Shown one piece after another: positions 32,387 through 39,714 of a stretch of DNA of 45,806 nt (positions within the stretch are counted from its first letter, which is position 1; each line of letters starts with the position of its first letter). The notes under the pieces are model-generated. The model was not told the origin of the DNA. It did no database searches and saw only the letters and a list, made by a program, of their open reading frames with translations. Made by a program: the position numbers and the translations under genes. Source of the stretch: Candidatus Alkanophaga volatiphilum (GTDB lineage: Archaea > Halobacteriota > Syntropharchaeia > Alkanophagales > B39-G2); the NCBI GenBank assembly GCA_029259545.1, contig JAPHEE010000004.1, forward strand, positions 9,656 to 55,461, written 5' to 3'.

Positions 32387-32710
32387 ATGGCAACAAAGGT
32401 CGTTGTAGACATGCCGTTGTGCGGATACAAGACAATAATCACAGCAGAGAAGAGTAGCAGCTTCGTGAAGATCAAAATCGAGAGCGGCTGCGAGCACGTA
32501 AGGCGGTTCAACGAGGCTTTAGATGAGATCAGAATGGAGGACGTGACGCATTTCTCGAGTAGTCGCATCATAGAGGTCGCAGGTGATTACCTCACGCCGT
32601 CGTGCCTCGTTCCGTGCGGCATCATGAATGCAGCAAGAATCGAATTTGGACTCATTTCGAAAAAACGGGCTTTGAAGAGTAAGGAGCTTAAAATCGTGTT
32701 TGAAGGATAA
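32387..32710 (+). CDS. DUF6951-like small archaeal protein
   Basis: 107 residues from the ATG at 32387 (GGTGGGAG before it). The pattern VVVDMPLCGYKTIITAEKSS, VKIKIESGCEHVRRFNEAL, YLTPSCLVPCGIMNAARIE matches what I remember of the DUF6951 family of methanogens: an alternating-strand N-terminal half with one conserved Cys, a GCEH segment, and a C-terminal SCxVPxGI motif. Four conserved-looking cysteines could bind metal or a cluster. It ends the hdrC-hdrB transcript, suggesting a connection with Hdr function (inference). The family name is from memory and moderately certain. Confidence 0.7.
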   Translation: MATKVVVDMPLCGYKTIITAEKSSSFVKIKIESGCEHVRRFNEALDEIRMEDVTHFSSSRIIEVAGDYLTPSCLVPCGIMNAARIEFGLISKKRALKSKELKIVFEG

Positions 32711-32788
32711 CTAAGCTGGAAGGCACCGCTGGGAGCCGCAGCTCCAACGAAGGCAATTGACATCACATTGCTAAACCGCCGCCCGCTG

Positions 32789-33196
32789 TCAAAGGCTAAA
32801 GAAGAAAGCGTATTGTGTGGTTGTCGGCAGCTTCCTCCTTAATTCCCGGACCTCAGGCCTGTAAATTATCATCTCGTCGGTCTGCTCCACGTTTTTCCCA
32901 AGGATTTTGCTGACGACCTCGCATTCGAGCCTGCCGTGGATCCTTGCGGCGCCCCGCCCGTAATCCGGTGCGAACTCTATGTATATGGGCAAAAAGAGCT
33001 TATCATGCAGCTCTTCTGGCAGGATGCTTGCGAGCAGCCGCAATTCTTCCTTTTTAAACCTGTGAGGGGACCCATCACGCCCGTAAACCCTCGGAGCATC
33101 CTCCTGCAAAAGTGTGGCTAGCGATTTTCTCCGCTCCGGCAAGTGCTTGTTCAGGGAGCGGATGAGCTTCACCAAGGTCTTCTCGTCCATCGTCAT
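32789..33196 (-). CDS. UPF0216 (DUF61) family protein
   Basis: About 135 residues. LNKHLPERRKSLATLLQEDAP, RDGSPHRFKKEELRLLASI, LPIYIEFAPDYGRGAARI and the near-invariant ending VRELRRKLPTTTQYAFF identify the archaeal UPF0216 family. Function unknown. The favoured ATG at 33196 overlaps the stop of rlmE (TGATG), so it is translationally coupled to the rRNA methyltransferase, hinting at a translation- or RNA-related role. Confidence 0.93.
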   Translation of the reverse strand: MTMDEKTLVKLIRSLNKHLPERRKSLATLLQEDAPRVYGRDGSPHRFKKEELRLLASILPEELHDKLFLPIYIEFAPDYGRGAARIHGRLECEVVSKILGKNVEQTDEMIIYRPEVRELRRKLPTTTQYAFFFSL

Positions 33197-33810
33197 CACT
33201 CAGGCTTGAACCCCTTTCCGACGATGTAGATTTCGGCGCTGCGTTTTCTTGATGCTTGCGGCGAGTACGCCTTTGCGAACGTGAACTTGCGACGAACCTC
33301 CTCATAAAAGTCCTTGAAGGACTCGCCCTGAAATATTTTCGTGACGAAATTCCCGCCGCTTTTCAGGAGCGTCGTGGCTATTTTCAACGCCGCCTCGCAA
33401 AGCTCGTAAGACCGGAAGTGGTCGTAGCTCCAGACGCCTGAGATGTTCGGCGATGCGTCTGAAAGCACGACGTCCGCCCGCTCGCACGAGAACTTCCTCA
33501 AAACCTCCTTGATTTTCTCAGGGGCGTCCTCGCTCGTGATGTCGCAGCGTAGCGTCTCGACGCCCTCTATCTTTGCGATGGGCTGCAGGTCCACGCCGAT
33601 GACGACGCCGCCGGAGAGCTCCTTTGCGACCTGCAGCCAGCCGCCGGGCGCGGCGCCGAGGTCGATGACGACATCCCCCCTTTGAATGACGCGGAACTTG
33701 GCGTTTATCTGCAAAAGCTTGAATGCCGCCCGCGAGCGGTAGCCATATTTCTTTGCAAGCCTGTAAAATACATCCTTCCGCTGCTCTGCGTCCCTTCTCA
33801 CCTTGCCCAT
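33196..33810 (-). CDS. rlmE: 23S rRNA (uridine 2'-O) methyltransferase RlmE/FtsJ
   Basis: 204 residues. RAAFKLLQINAKF supplies the catalytic Lys, DLGAAPGGWLQVAKEL is the SAM-binding motif I, VVLSDASPNISG carries the catalytic Asp, FVTKIFQGE the second Lys and SAEIYIVGKGF the Glu of the K-D-K-E tetrad. It methylates the 2'-O of the U2552 equivalent in the A-loop of 23S rRNA. It is third-to-last in a minus-strand run: a 50-residue protein ends 3 bp before it and UPF0216 overlaps its end. Confidence 0.95.
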   Translation of the reverse strand: MGKVRRDAEQRKDVFYRLAKKYGYRSRAAFKLLQINAKFRVIQRGDVVIDLGAAPGGWLQVAKELSGGVVIGVDLQPIAKIEGVETLRCDITSEDAPEKIKEVLRKFSCERADVVLSDASPNISGVWSYDHFRSYELCEAALKIATTLLKSGGNFVTKIFQGESFKDFYEEVRRKFTFAKAYSPQASRKRSAEIYIVGKGFKPE

Positions 33811-33813
33811 AAT

Positions 33814-33966
33814 TCATTCCCTAAATATGGAAAGTTCGATGCTTTTCCATCCGGCGTCGACGCCGTGTAATGCAGAGACGGCGCCGGCGAGCATCCTGCC
33901 TAGAATCTCTTGCACGAACCTGTTTAGCGGCACGTCTTTGCCGTCGACGACGAGCTTCACCCTCAT
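33814..33966 (-). CDS. Conserved 50-residue archaeal protein upstream of rlmE
   Basis: MRVKLVVDGKDVPLNRFVQE, then LGRMLAGAVSALHGVD and a SIELSI strand: a beta-alpha-alpha-beta pattern seen in a small archaeal family often located beside FtsJ genes (from memory). The frame is open much further upstream, but only because it runs antisense through the HIT gene, so the ATG at 33966 is taken. It ends 3 bp before the rlmE ATG. Function unknown. Confidence 0.7.
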   Translation of the reverse strand: MRVKLVVDGKDVPLNRFVQEILGRMLAGAVSALHGVDAGWKSIELSIFRE

Positions 33967-34068
33967 GTTTTTTGATACGACGTGGGGAGAGAAATGCCTT
34001 GCGTTGGAGCGGCGGTGGCGAGGCACGGCACCGCAAGCAACAAATATGAATGCGAGGAACGGAGAGGC

Positions 34069-34557
34069 ATGAGGCGGTTGTGGGCGCCTTGGCGCATAAC
34101 TTACATACTCACGGCGGACAAGACGGAGGGGTGCTTCCTGTGCGAGAAGCCGCAGGAGCGGAAAGATGAGGAAAACCTTATTCTTCTGAGGGGCGAGCAC
34201 AACTTCGTCATCCTCAACTCCTTCCCCTATAATCCGGGGCACCTCATGATCGCGCCCTACCGGCACGTCGGCGAGGTCGAAGCCCTGAGCGTCGAGGAGG
34301 CGACCGAGCACTTCCTCCTCCTGAGAAAGGTGTTGAGGGCGATGAAGCAGGCGTTCAATCCCGACGGCTTCAATATCGGCTTGAATTTGGGAAGGGCGGC
34401 GGGCGCCGGCGTTGAAGACCACATCCACACGCACGTCGTCCCCCGCTGGAGCGGCGACACGAACTTCATGCCCGTGCTCGCAGACGTCAAAGTCATCCCG
34501 GAAGCGCTGGCGGACACCTACAAGAAGCTGAAAAAAGCTCTGGATGAAATCATTTAA
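34069..34557 (+). CDS. HIT family nucleotide hydrolase/phosphorylase
   Basis: 162 residues from the ATG at 34069; GGAGAGG precedes it. MRRLWAPWRITYILTADKTEG and CFLCEK are typical of the Ap4A-phosphorylase-like HIT branch with a zinc-binding CxxC. NSFPYNPGHLMIAPYRHVG, then NIGLNLGRAAGAGVEDHIHTHVVPRW carries the HxHxHxxP catalytic histidine triad. It probably cleaves dinucleoside polyphosphates or adenylated compounds. It diverges from the rlmE group with about 100 bp between the starts. Confidence 0.93.
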   Translation: MRRLWAPWRITYILTADKTEGCFLCEKPQERKDEENLILLRGEHNFVILNSFPYNPGHLMIAPYRHVGEVEALSVEEATEHFLLLRKVLRAMKQAFNPDGFNIGLNLGRAAGAGVEDHIHTHVVPRWSGDTNFMPVLADVKVIPEALADTYKKLKKALDEII

Positions 34558-34602
34558 CAGGTTCAGACAGCAGCACCAATTTATTGAAAAACTTCTACTG
34601 CG

Positions 34603-35451
34603 TCAAGAGTCTTCATGCAGCACCCTGATAATCCTTGGGAATATGTATTCGGCGATGTCCGCACGGGCGCCGCCGTGCGTGATCACGACGTACTTCCCGC
34701 CGCAAACCTCCTGAGCACACGCTTTCACGAGAGCAACGAGCTTCGGGAAGAAATCCTTAGTCAGTCCGCGGTCGCCGTAATCGCCTTGGCAGGTATCGTG
34801 CCCTAGAATGTGAAAGATGAGGTCAGGCTTGAACTCTTTGACTCTTGGTACAAATTCCCTCTCCACCTTCCGCAAATACTCCTCGTCGGTCGTCTTCCAG
34901 CCTACATCCACGTCTATCTTCGTGCTTTCATCCTCGATCTTTGACGAGCTGCAGAAGCAGACATGCAGCACGTCTCGGTCGCCGAGGAAAACGTTTCGCG
35001 TGCCGTCGCCATGGTGCGAGTCCGTATCAATAATCGCGAAGCGGAGCCGCCTCCCCGCCCGCTCTCTGAGGTTCACGACCGCCGGTCCCGTGCAAGAAAT
35101 GTAGGTGCCACCCCAAGCGTGGTCTGGCGACGCATGGTGCCCGGCGGCGACATCGAACACTAATGCATTGTCCAGCTCGCCGAAGTAAACGAGCTCCGCA
35201 GCCTTCACGCAGCCGCCGACCGAGAGGGCAGCGCCCTCGTAATACCACGCCCGTTTCACGTCTTCCACGAACCGTGGCGTGTGCACCTTCAGCAACAGCT
35301 CCTCCGAAACCTTCTCAGGGACGTAAAGTCGCACGCCTTCCAGCTTGAGTTCCGCCGCCATCGCCTGCGGGAAGTTCTTGAACTTGCTGCCCATCACCGG
35401 CCATGAATGCTTCGCAAATATCTCATGGAAGAAGACGCCTGTCCTCATCAT
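34603..35451 (-). CDS. Histone deacetylase superfamily (acetoin utilisation/acetylpolyamine amidohydrolase-like)
   Basis: 282 residues. FHEIFAKHSWPVMGSK at the N-terminus, AAGHHASPDHAWGG (active-site His pair), IDTDSHHGDGTRNVF (zinc ligands Asp and His), HILGHDTCQGDYGDRGLT (third zinc ligand Asp) and a final THGGARADIAEYIFP. The zinc site is complete, so it should be a deacetylase or amidohydrolase; substrate could be protein lysine or a small acetylated amine. The ATG has GGAGG 9 nt upstream. It is the last gene of a run with a 105-residue protein and hisC. Confidence 0.92.
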   Translation of the reverse strand: MMRTGVFFHEIFAKHSWPVMGSKFKNFPQAMAAELKLEGVRLYVPEKVSEELLLKVHTPRFVEDVKRAWYYEGAALSVGGCVKAAELVYFGELDNALVFDVAAGHHASPDHAWGGTYISCTGPAVVNLRERAGRRLRFAIIDTDSHHGDGTRNVFLGDRDVLHVCFCSSSKIEDESTKIDVDVGWKTTDEEYLRKVEREFVPRVKEFKPDLIFHILGHDTCQGDYGDRGLTKDFFPKLVALVKACAQEVCGGKYVVITHGGARADIAEYIFPRIIRVLHEDS

Positions 35452-35463
35452 GCTTCTTGCCTC

Positions 35464-36567
35464 CTACCTTCTATTCTCTTCTAAGGACGTTTTAATACAT
35501 TCACAAATACGCCGGTTCTCTTCAGCCGTGCCGACGGTCACTCTCAAACATTCTCGGCTGAGCCCAAGGACGCCGCTCACGTCCCGTACGATGACGCCGG
35601 CACGCAAAAGCGCCTCTGTAAGAGTCTTTGCGCTGACGCCTTCGGGCAGCCTCGCAAGCAGGAAGTTGGCGGCGGACGGAAATACTTTAAGACCTAGCTC
35701 CTTAAGCTTCGACTCCAAAAATGCCCGCTCCTTGATTATCTTCTCTTTCATCTCTTGGTAGTATTCGAGATTTTCGAGCGCCGCCTTCGCGGCGGCAGCG
35801 GCGACGCCGCTTATGCAGAACGGCAACCTTATCTTTTCGAGCGTCGCCGCAACCTCCTTCGAAGCGACCGCACACCCGACACGCAGCCCCGCAAGCCCGA
35901 AAAACTTGGAAAAAGACCGCAAGACCACGAGATTATCCAAGCCGGTAGCATCCTCCGCAACGCTCTCCCTCAGGTCGCCAAATTCCACGTAAGCCTCGTC
36001 CACGACGATTATCGAGGACGGCAACGCCTCCGCCACGCTCAGAATCTCGGAACGCCTCATCTGAAAGCCCGTCGGGTTGTTCGGCGACGGCAGGAACAGG
36101 AGCTTCGCACCTTCGCCACGCCTGATAATATCTTCGGCTCGCAACTCAAAATTGCATCCCTCGGTTTCTAGAAGCTCGACGCTTGCATCTCTGAGCATCG
36201 CAAAAAACACGTACATCGAATACGACGGGACGGGCACGACCACCCTGTCAAAAGCTTCCAAAAAGACTTTGCAGACGACGTCAATGAGCTCGCTGGCGCC
36301 GCAGCCCACCGCAATGTTCTCAGAAGGCACGCCGACGTATTCACCTATACTCTCTTTAAGCTCTTGGTAGTCAGGTTTCGGGTACCTGTTCGCCGCGACC
36401 GCCGCTTTGCTAACGGCAGCCACGACGGCTTCCGGCGGCGGATACGGAAGCTCATTCGACGCTACATTCACTACCTTTTCTTTGGGGACACCGTACTTTC
36501 TTGTAACATCCTCGGGAAAAACCCCGGCGTCGTAAGGCTCTACAAGCCTAATTACCGGGCGGAACAT
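35464..36567 (-). CDS. hisC: Histidinol-phosphate aminotransferase HisC
   Basis: 367 residues from the ATG at 36567, whose A is shared with the TGA of the gene before (TGATG). Fold-type I PLP enzyme: NVASNELPYPPP, RYPKPDYQELKESIGEYVG, VGCGASELID, FLPSPNNPTGFQ, IVVDEAYVEFG and the PLP lysine in LRSFSKFFGLAGLRVGCAV; C-terminal NFLLARLPEGVSAKTL. It transaminates imidazole acetol phosphate to histidinol phosphate. No other his genes adjoin it. Tight spacing to the HDAC-like gene downstream suggests one transcript. Confidence 0.95.
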   Translation of the reverse strand: MFRPVIRLVEPYDAGVFPEDVTRKYGVPKEKVVNVASNELPYPPPEAVVAAVSKAAVAANRYPKPDYQELKESIGEYVGVPSENIAVGCGASELIDVVCKVFLEAFDRVVVPVPSYSMYVFFAMLRDASVELLETEGCNFELRAEDIIRRGEGAKLLFLPSPNNPTGFQMRRSEILSVAEALPSSIIVVDEAYVEFGDLRESVAEDATGLDNLVVLRSFSKFFGLAGLRVGCAVASKEVAATLEKIRLPFCISGVAAAAAKAALENLEYYQEMKEKIIKERAFLESKLKELGLKVFPSAANFLLARLPEGVSAKTLTEALLRAGVIVRDVSGVLGLSRECLRVTVGTAEENRRICECIKTSLEENRR

Positions 36568-36884
36568 CACGCCTCTTGTATGATTTTATGGAGCTTATCA
36601 AGTTTCTCGTCGAGAGCCTCGACGTCTACAACTTCTGCTTCCTTTTCAGGGACGCCTGCAAGCGCCCAAAAGAGCCTCGCCACTATTTGTAATATCTTCC
36701 CTGCATAACCCGGCGAGTGCGGGACGAGTTCGGCGGCGACGTCCCCCAATTCTTCCAGATGCTTTTTGCTGAGCGACGTGACCTTCTCGGAAGCCTCCCC
36801 GAGCACGGTAATCCCCTTCCCTATGACCTTCTCCCTTGCGGCGTAAGCCCGAGCCGCAGGACTCGTAATACGATGCACGCCCAT
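36567..36884 (-). CDS. Unknown 105-residue protein heading the hisC operon
   Basis: Starts at the ATG at 36884 because a TATA box lies 23-29 nt upstream and no ribosome binding site is visible, so the mRNA is probably leaderless. Helical throughout: HRITSPAARAYAAREKVIGK, LSKKHLEELGDVAAELVPHS, then a hydrophobic ILQIVARLFWALAG stretch and an acidic C-terminal helix. No family recognised. Coupled to hisC by a TGATG overlap. Confidence 0.7.
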   Translation of the reverse strand: MGVHRITSPAARAYAAREKVIGKGITVLGEASEKVTSLSKKHLEELGDVAAELVPHSPGYAGKILQIVARLFWALAGVPEKEAEVVDVEALDEKLDKLHKIIQEA

Positions 36885-36906
36885 GCTTTGTGGTTTAGGC
36901 TCAAAG

Positions 36907-36913
36907 TATTTAA
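36907..36913. promoter_or_regulatory. Shared divergent TATA box
   Basis: GTATTTAA/TTAAATAC reads as a TATA box on both strands. It lies 23-29 nt from the minus-strand ATG at 36884 and 25-31 nt from the plus-strand GTG at 36938, the right distance for leaderless transcription in both directions. The 53 bp between the two starts contain little else. Confidence 0.55.
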
Positions 36914-36937
36914 GTGTTCGATGATTTCCAAAGTTTC

Positions 36938-37588
36938 GTGAGCGTTGAAAAATACCTCGGTGGTATAGGTTATCTGCTCGTGCCGGTCTGCGCATTAGTC
37001 GGCGCCTTCGCCGCAGCTCCACACGCACCGTCGCCCCTCTTGCGGTCTCTAGTGCTCATCGGCTTACTGATGGTTGCAGTGGCGTGGCTGCTCCTCGGCG
37101 TCCGTGAAAAAGATGCGTTGCTCATGGCTACCGGCATTGCTATGATACTGGCCCCCATAATCGTGGTTGCGCTGGCGTTTGCGGTCGTATACCCGCTATT
37201 AAAGCCGCCTTCGCCCCTTGGCGCCCCGTTCGTTTCCCCAGAGATTTTCTTCGGGCGTCTCATCATGTTCCTGATATCAGCAATAGCGGTCATCGTGGTA
37301 GTAGCTCTGCATATTGCCGCTCATTTCCGTGCCGCTAGAAAGTTACAGATCTCAATGTTCAAATATGCGGGCGCCGCACATGCCGCCGCCCTCGTATTGG
37401 CAATCGCTCTTACCATAGTCCTTTTCACGACATTCTTGACGCGGGCGCAGGAAATACTCGAAGCGATGCTCGTAGGGGCTCCGCCTCTCGCACTGCTGGG
37501 CGCGGTCGTCATCATTGCAACAATCGCAGCAGTCGTTCAGATTGCAGCCTACGTCTTGAGCGCCGTGAGCTTCTTCAAGCTATCTTAA
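36938..37588 (+). CDS. DUF996-like multi-spanning membrane protein
   Basis: About 216 residues from the GTG at 36938 (MSVEKYLGGIGYLLVPVCAL), favoured over the GTG at 36914 by the TATA box distance. The LGGIG near the N-terminus followed by five or six hydrophobic segments (IGLLMVAVAWLLLGV, GIAMILAPIIVVALAFAVVY, RLIMFLISAIAVIVVVALHI, AAALVLAIALTIVLF, LALLGAVVIIATIAAVV) matches the DUF996 layout. Function unknown; it sits in the cytoplasmic membrane. It converges with ruvC, ending 6 bp from the ruvC stop. Confidence 0.75.
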   Translation: MSVEKYLGGIGYLLVPVCALVGAFAAAPHAPSPLLRSLVLIGLLMVAVAWLLLGVREKDALLMATGIAMILAPIIVVALAFAVVYPLLKPPSPLGAPFVSPEIFFGRLIMFLISAIAVIVVVALHIAAHFRAARKLQISMFKYAGAAHAAALVLAIALTIVLFTTFLTRAQEILEAMLVGAPPLALLGAVVIIATIAAVVQIAAYVLSAVSFFKLS

Positions 37589-37593
37589 TTTCT

Positions 37594-38100
37594 TTATCTT
37601 TTCCTGCCGCCGTCAGAGTTGGTCCTTAACAAAATGTGGCAAATTGCAACCGCCAGCGCGTCTGTGACATCATCGGGCTTCGGTGTCTCTTCCAAACGAA
37701 GCAGTTCTTTAACACGATTCGCCACCTCAATTTTCGTAGCTCGCCCGTAGCGCACGAGCGTCCATTTCACATGCGAGGGATTATATTCGAAGACAGGCAT
37801 GTCATGAGCGGCAGCAGCGAGCATGCACGCCGCCGCCGCTCTCGTGACGCTGACTGCTGTTTTCACGTTTATGTTGAAGAACAGTTTTTCTAATGCCATT
37901 TCTTGCGGCTTTGTCCTCTCGATGATTAGGGAGAGCTCATCGTATATTCTTTTAAGGCGTTCCGCCGCCTTCTTTCTCGGGCTCGTCCTGACGGCGCCGC
38001 ACGCCACGCACCGTAGCTTATGGCCACGACGCCGCCCCTCCAGCGAGACGACGCCCCAGCCCGTCGTTGCGGTCCCAGGGTCTATGCCTATGACCTTCAC
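37594..38100 (-). CDS. ruvC: RuvC-type Holliday junction resolvase
   Basis: 168 residues from the GTG at 38100. This start puts the first catalytic Asp at residue 7 (VIGIDPGTATTGWG), exactly as in E. coli RuvC, and avoids overlap with the divergent gene; an ATG at 38145 is further upstream. The Glu of ALEKLFFNIN (about 71), VFEYNPSHVKWTLVRYGRATK, and the final Asp pair in KPDDVTDALAVAI complete the DEDD-type site. It should cut four-way junctions. Most archaea use Hjc instead, and no ruvA or ruvB is adjacent. GC-rich codon use agrees with the surroundings. Confidence 0.9.
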   Translation of the reverse strand: MKVIGIDPGTATTGWGVVSLEGRRRGHKLRCVACGAVRTSPRKKAAERLKRIYDELSLIIERTKPQEMALEKLFFNINVKTAVSVTRAAAACMLAAAAHDMPVFEYNPSHVKWTLVRYGRATKIEVANRVKELLRLEETPKPDDVTDALAVAICHILLRTNSDGGRKR

Positions 38101-38130
38101 TAAGTTTATCTTGCTCCCTTTCAACTTAAT

Positions 38131-39357
38131 ATGATGATATTTCATGCCTTAGGTTTGCACATGCACCAGCCGCCACAGAATCTGGTACTTCTTCTAGAAA
38201 CCGATGAATGGGAAGCACGTCAGATAGCTCTGTGCTACGAACGCCCTTTGAAGTACGTGAAGCGTTACGAAGACGTTGCGAACCTACATCTGGACTTCTC
38301 AGGAACTCTTCTTGAGCAGCTCACCAATGAGGATATTGTAAAGAAATTCTCCGATATTGGCATCGATCTGGGGTTCATGCGCGAATATGTAGACGCCAGA
38401 CGCATAGAGTTCTTGGGCTCTGGCTACTATCATCCTGTCTTCCCGTTGATCCCAAAGGACGATTGGAAGCCGCAGATACTGCGGTGGCGGCGTCTTGCGA
38501 GGAAACTCGGCTTCAGAGACGTAAAAGGTTTCTGGCCGCCCGAAATGGGCTTTTGTATGGAGCTAATTCGACGTTACGCGAGACCGGCTTCAAATATACC
38601 ATTGTGGACGGTTTTCATGTTGTGCCGCTCGAAGAGGTGAGCATGGCAGAGCTGCTCTACAAACCGCACATCGCAAGCTACGAAGGCTGTGAAATTACGA
38701 TCATACCCCGAGACAGGGACCTCAGCAACGCACAGCAGAGCGGGCTTGACCCCACGTGGTTCGAAAACGAAGTCATAAGCAAGCTAGGGAGATCGAGCGG
38801 CGTGAGCGCCGTGGCTGAGAGGCGACGACAATGGGAACGGCAGGAATGTTGAAAAACGCAGTCTCAGAAATGAGGACTTCCTCATCACCACATGGTCGGA
38901 TGGTGAAAATGGTGGCTGGTTCCGTAATTTGCACGAACCTTCAAACTTCTGGGGCCGCTTCTTTGCCCCTTATATGGAAAAAGTGCGAGAGGGCATCTCT
39001 GAAATAATACCAATCTCTATAACAGAATTTCTAAAGGAAAATTGCCCTGAAACGGAGGTTTTTGTGGAAACCGGAGCTTGGAACGTCGAAGGCAGGAGTG
39101 GCGTGGATTTCTCGCAATGGGCTGGTACCGAGGCGCAAAGGAAAGCTTTAGAGGAGGTTTGGAGCGTGAGCAGAGAATTTCATAAACTTAAAAAGCAGGG
39201 AAGACTCAAGAATTTGAGTAAGGAGCTTCTGGAACGATTAGAAACACTTATATTACGGGCAGAAACTAGCTGTAACTTCTTCTGGGGTGAGACATTCCTA
39301 GGGCGGGCTTATGAGGATGTGAAAGCTGCTAGAGATGTGATGAAGGAACTCACGTGA
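38131..39357 (+). pseudogene. Glycoside hydrolase family 57 protein with two compensating frameshifts
   Basis: The N-terminal part MMIFHALGLHMHQPPQNL has the GH57 HxHQPP start, followed by FSGTLLEQL and GFWPPEMGFCMEL. At about 38565-38575 the frame shifts; the new frame continues as STLRETGFKYTIVDGFHVVP and MAELLYKPHIASYEG. At about 38815-38825 it shifts back to the original frame as DFLITTWSDGENGGWFRN and runs to the end at 39357. Together about 408 residues would be coded. GH57 enzymes act on alpha-glucans such as glycogen. Either the gene is dead, or the sequence carries two indel errors; the net frame is restored. Confidence 0.85.
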
Positions 39358-39359
39358 CT

Positions 39360-39714
39360 GAGAACCACTTGGACCCAACTTCTTACGTCCAGCTCCTTGC
39401 TGCGCAATATTCGTTTTAGAAGTTGCACACTTCCGCTGCGAGAGCGCCTTCAATCTTATTAAGCCTGCCACCATTCTTATGTGGGGTAGGAAGTGAGCCG
39501 CTCCACGACCGAAGGCGGGGGCTTCTTTAAGCCTCTCCGCTCCGCCCTAGAGCACCGCTCGGAGCCTCACGACGGCGAGCGGGTCGCCGCAGCCTGCCGG
39601 AGCCTTAGCCAGCCTCGTCGAAGAGAATATAGACGAACGAGAATTTGAATTTATCGGATTCATCTACGGTTAAACCGTAAGCTTTCTCACTGACATTTTG
39701 TAAGAAGTACTGAG
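39360..39714. other. Intergenic region with a candidate IS605-type right-end remnant
   Basis: No gene. On the minus strand 39493-39528 reads AAAGAAGCCCCCGCC...GGAGCGGCTCAC, which has the GAAGCCCC-hairpin-TCAC form of the intact element at 28.64 kb; translated it gives KKPPPSVVE, comparable with the EAPSVRAG end of that TnpB. The rest of a transposon is not present. Repeated GAGCGG/CCGCTC words nearby suggest further foldback structure. Confidence 0.4.

Noticed and set aside
33967-34434. Upstream extension of the 50-residue minus-strand frame
   Set aside because: The extension is antisense to the HIT gene; the ATG at 33966 gives the conserved short protein.
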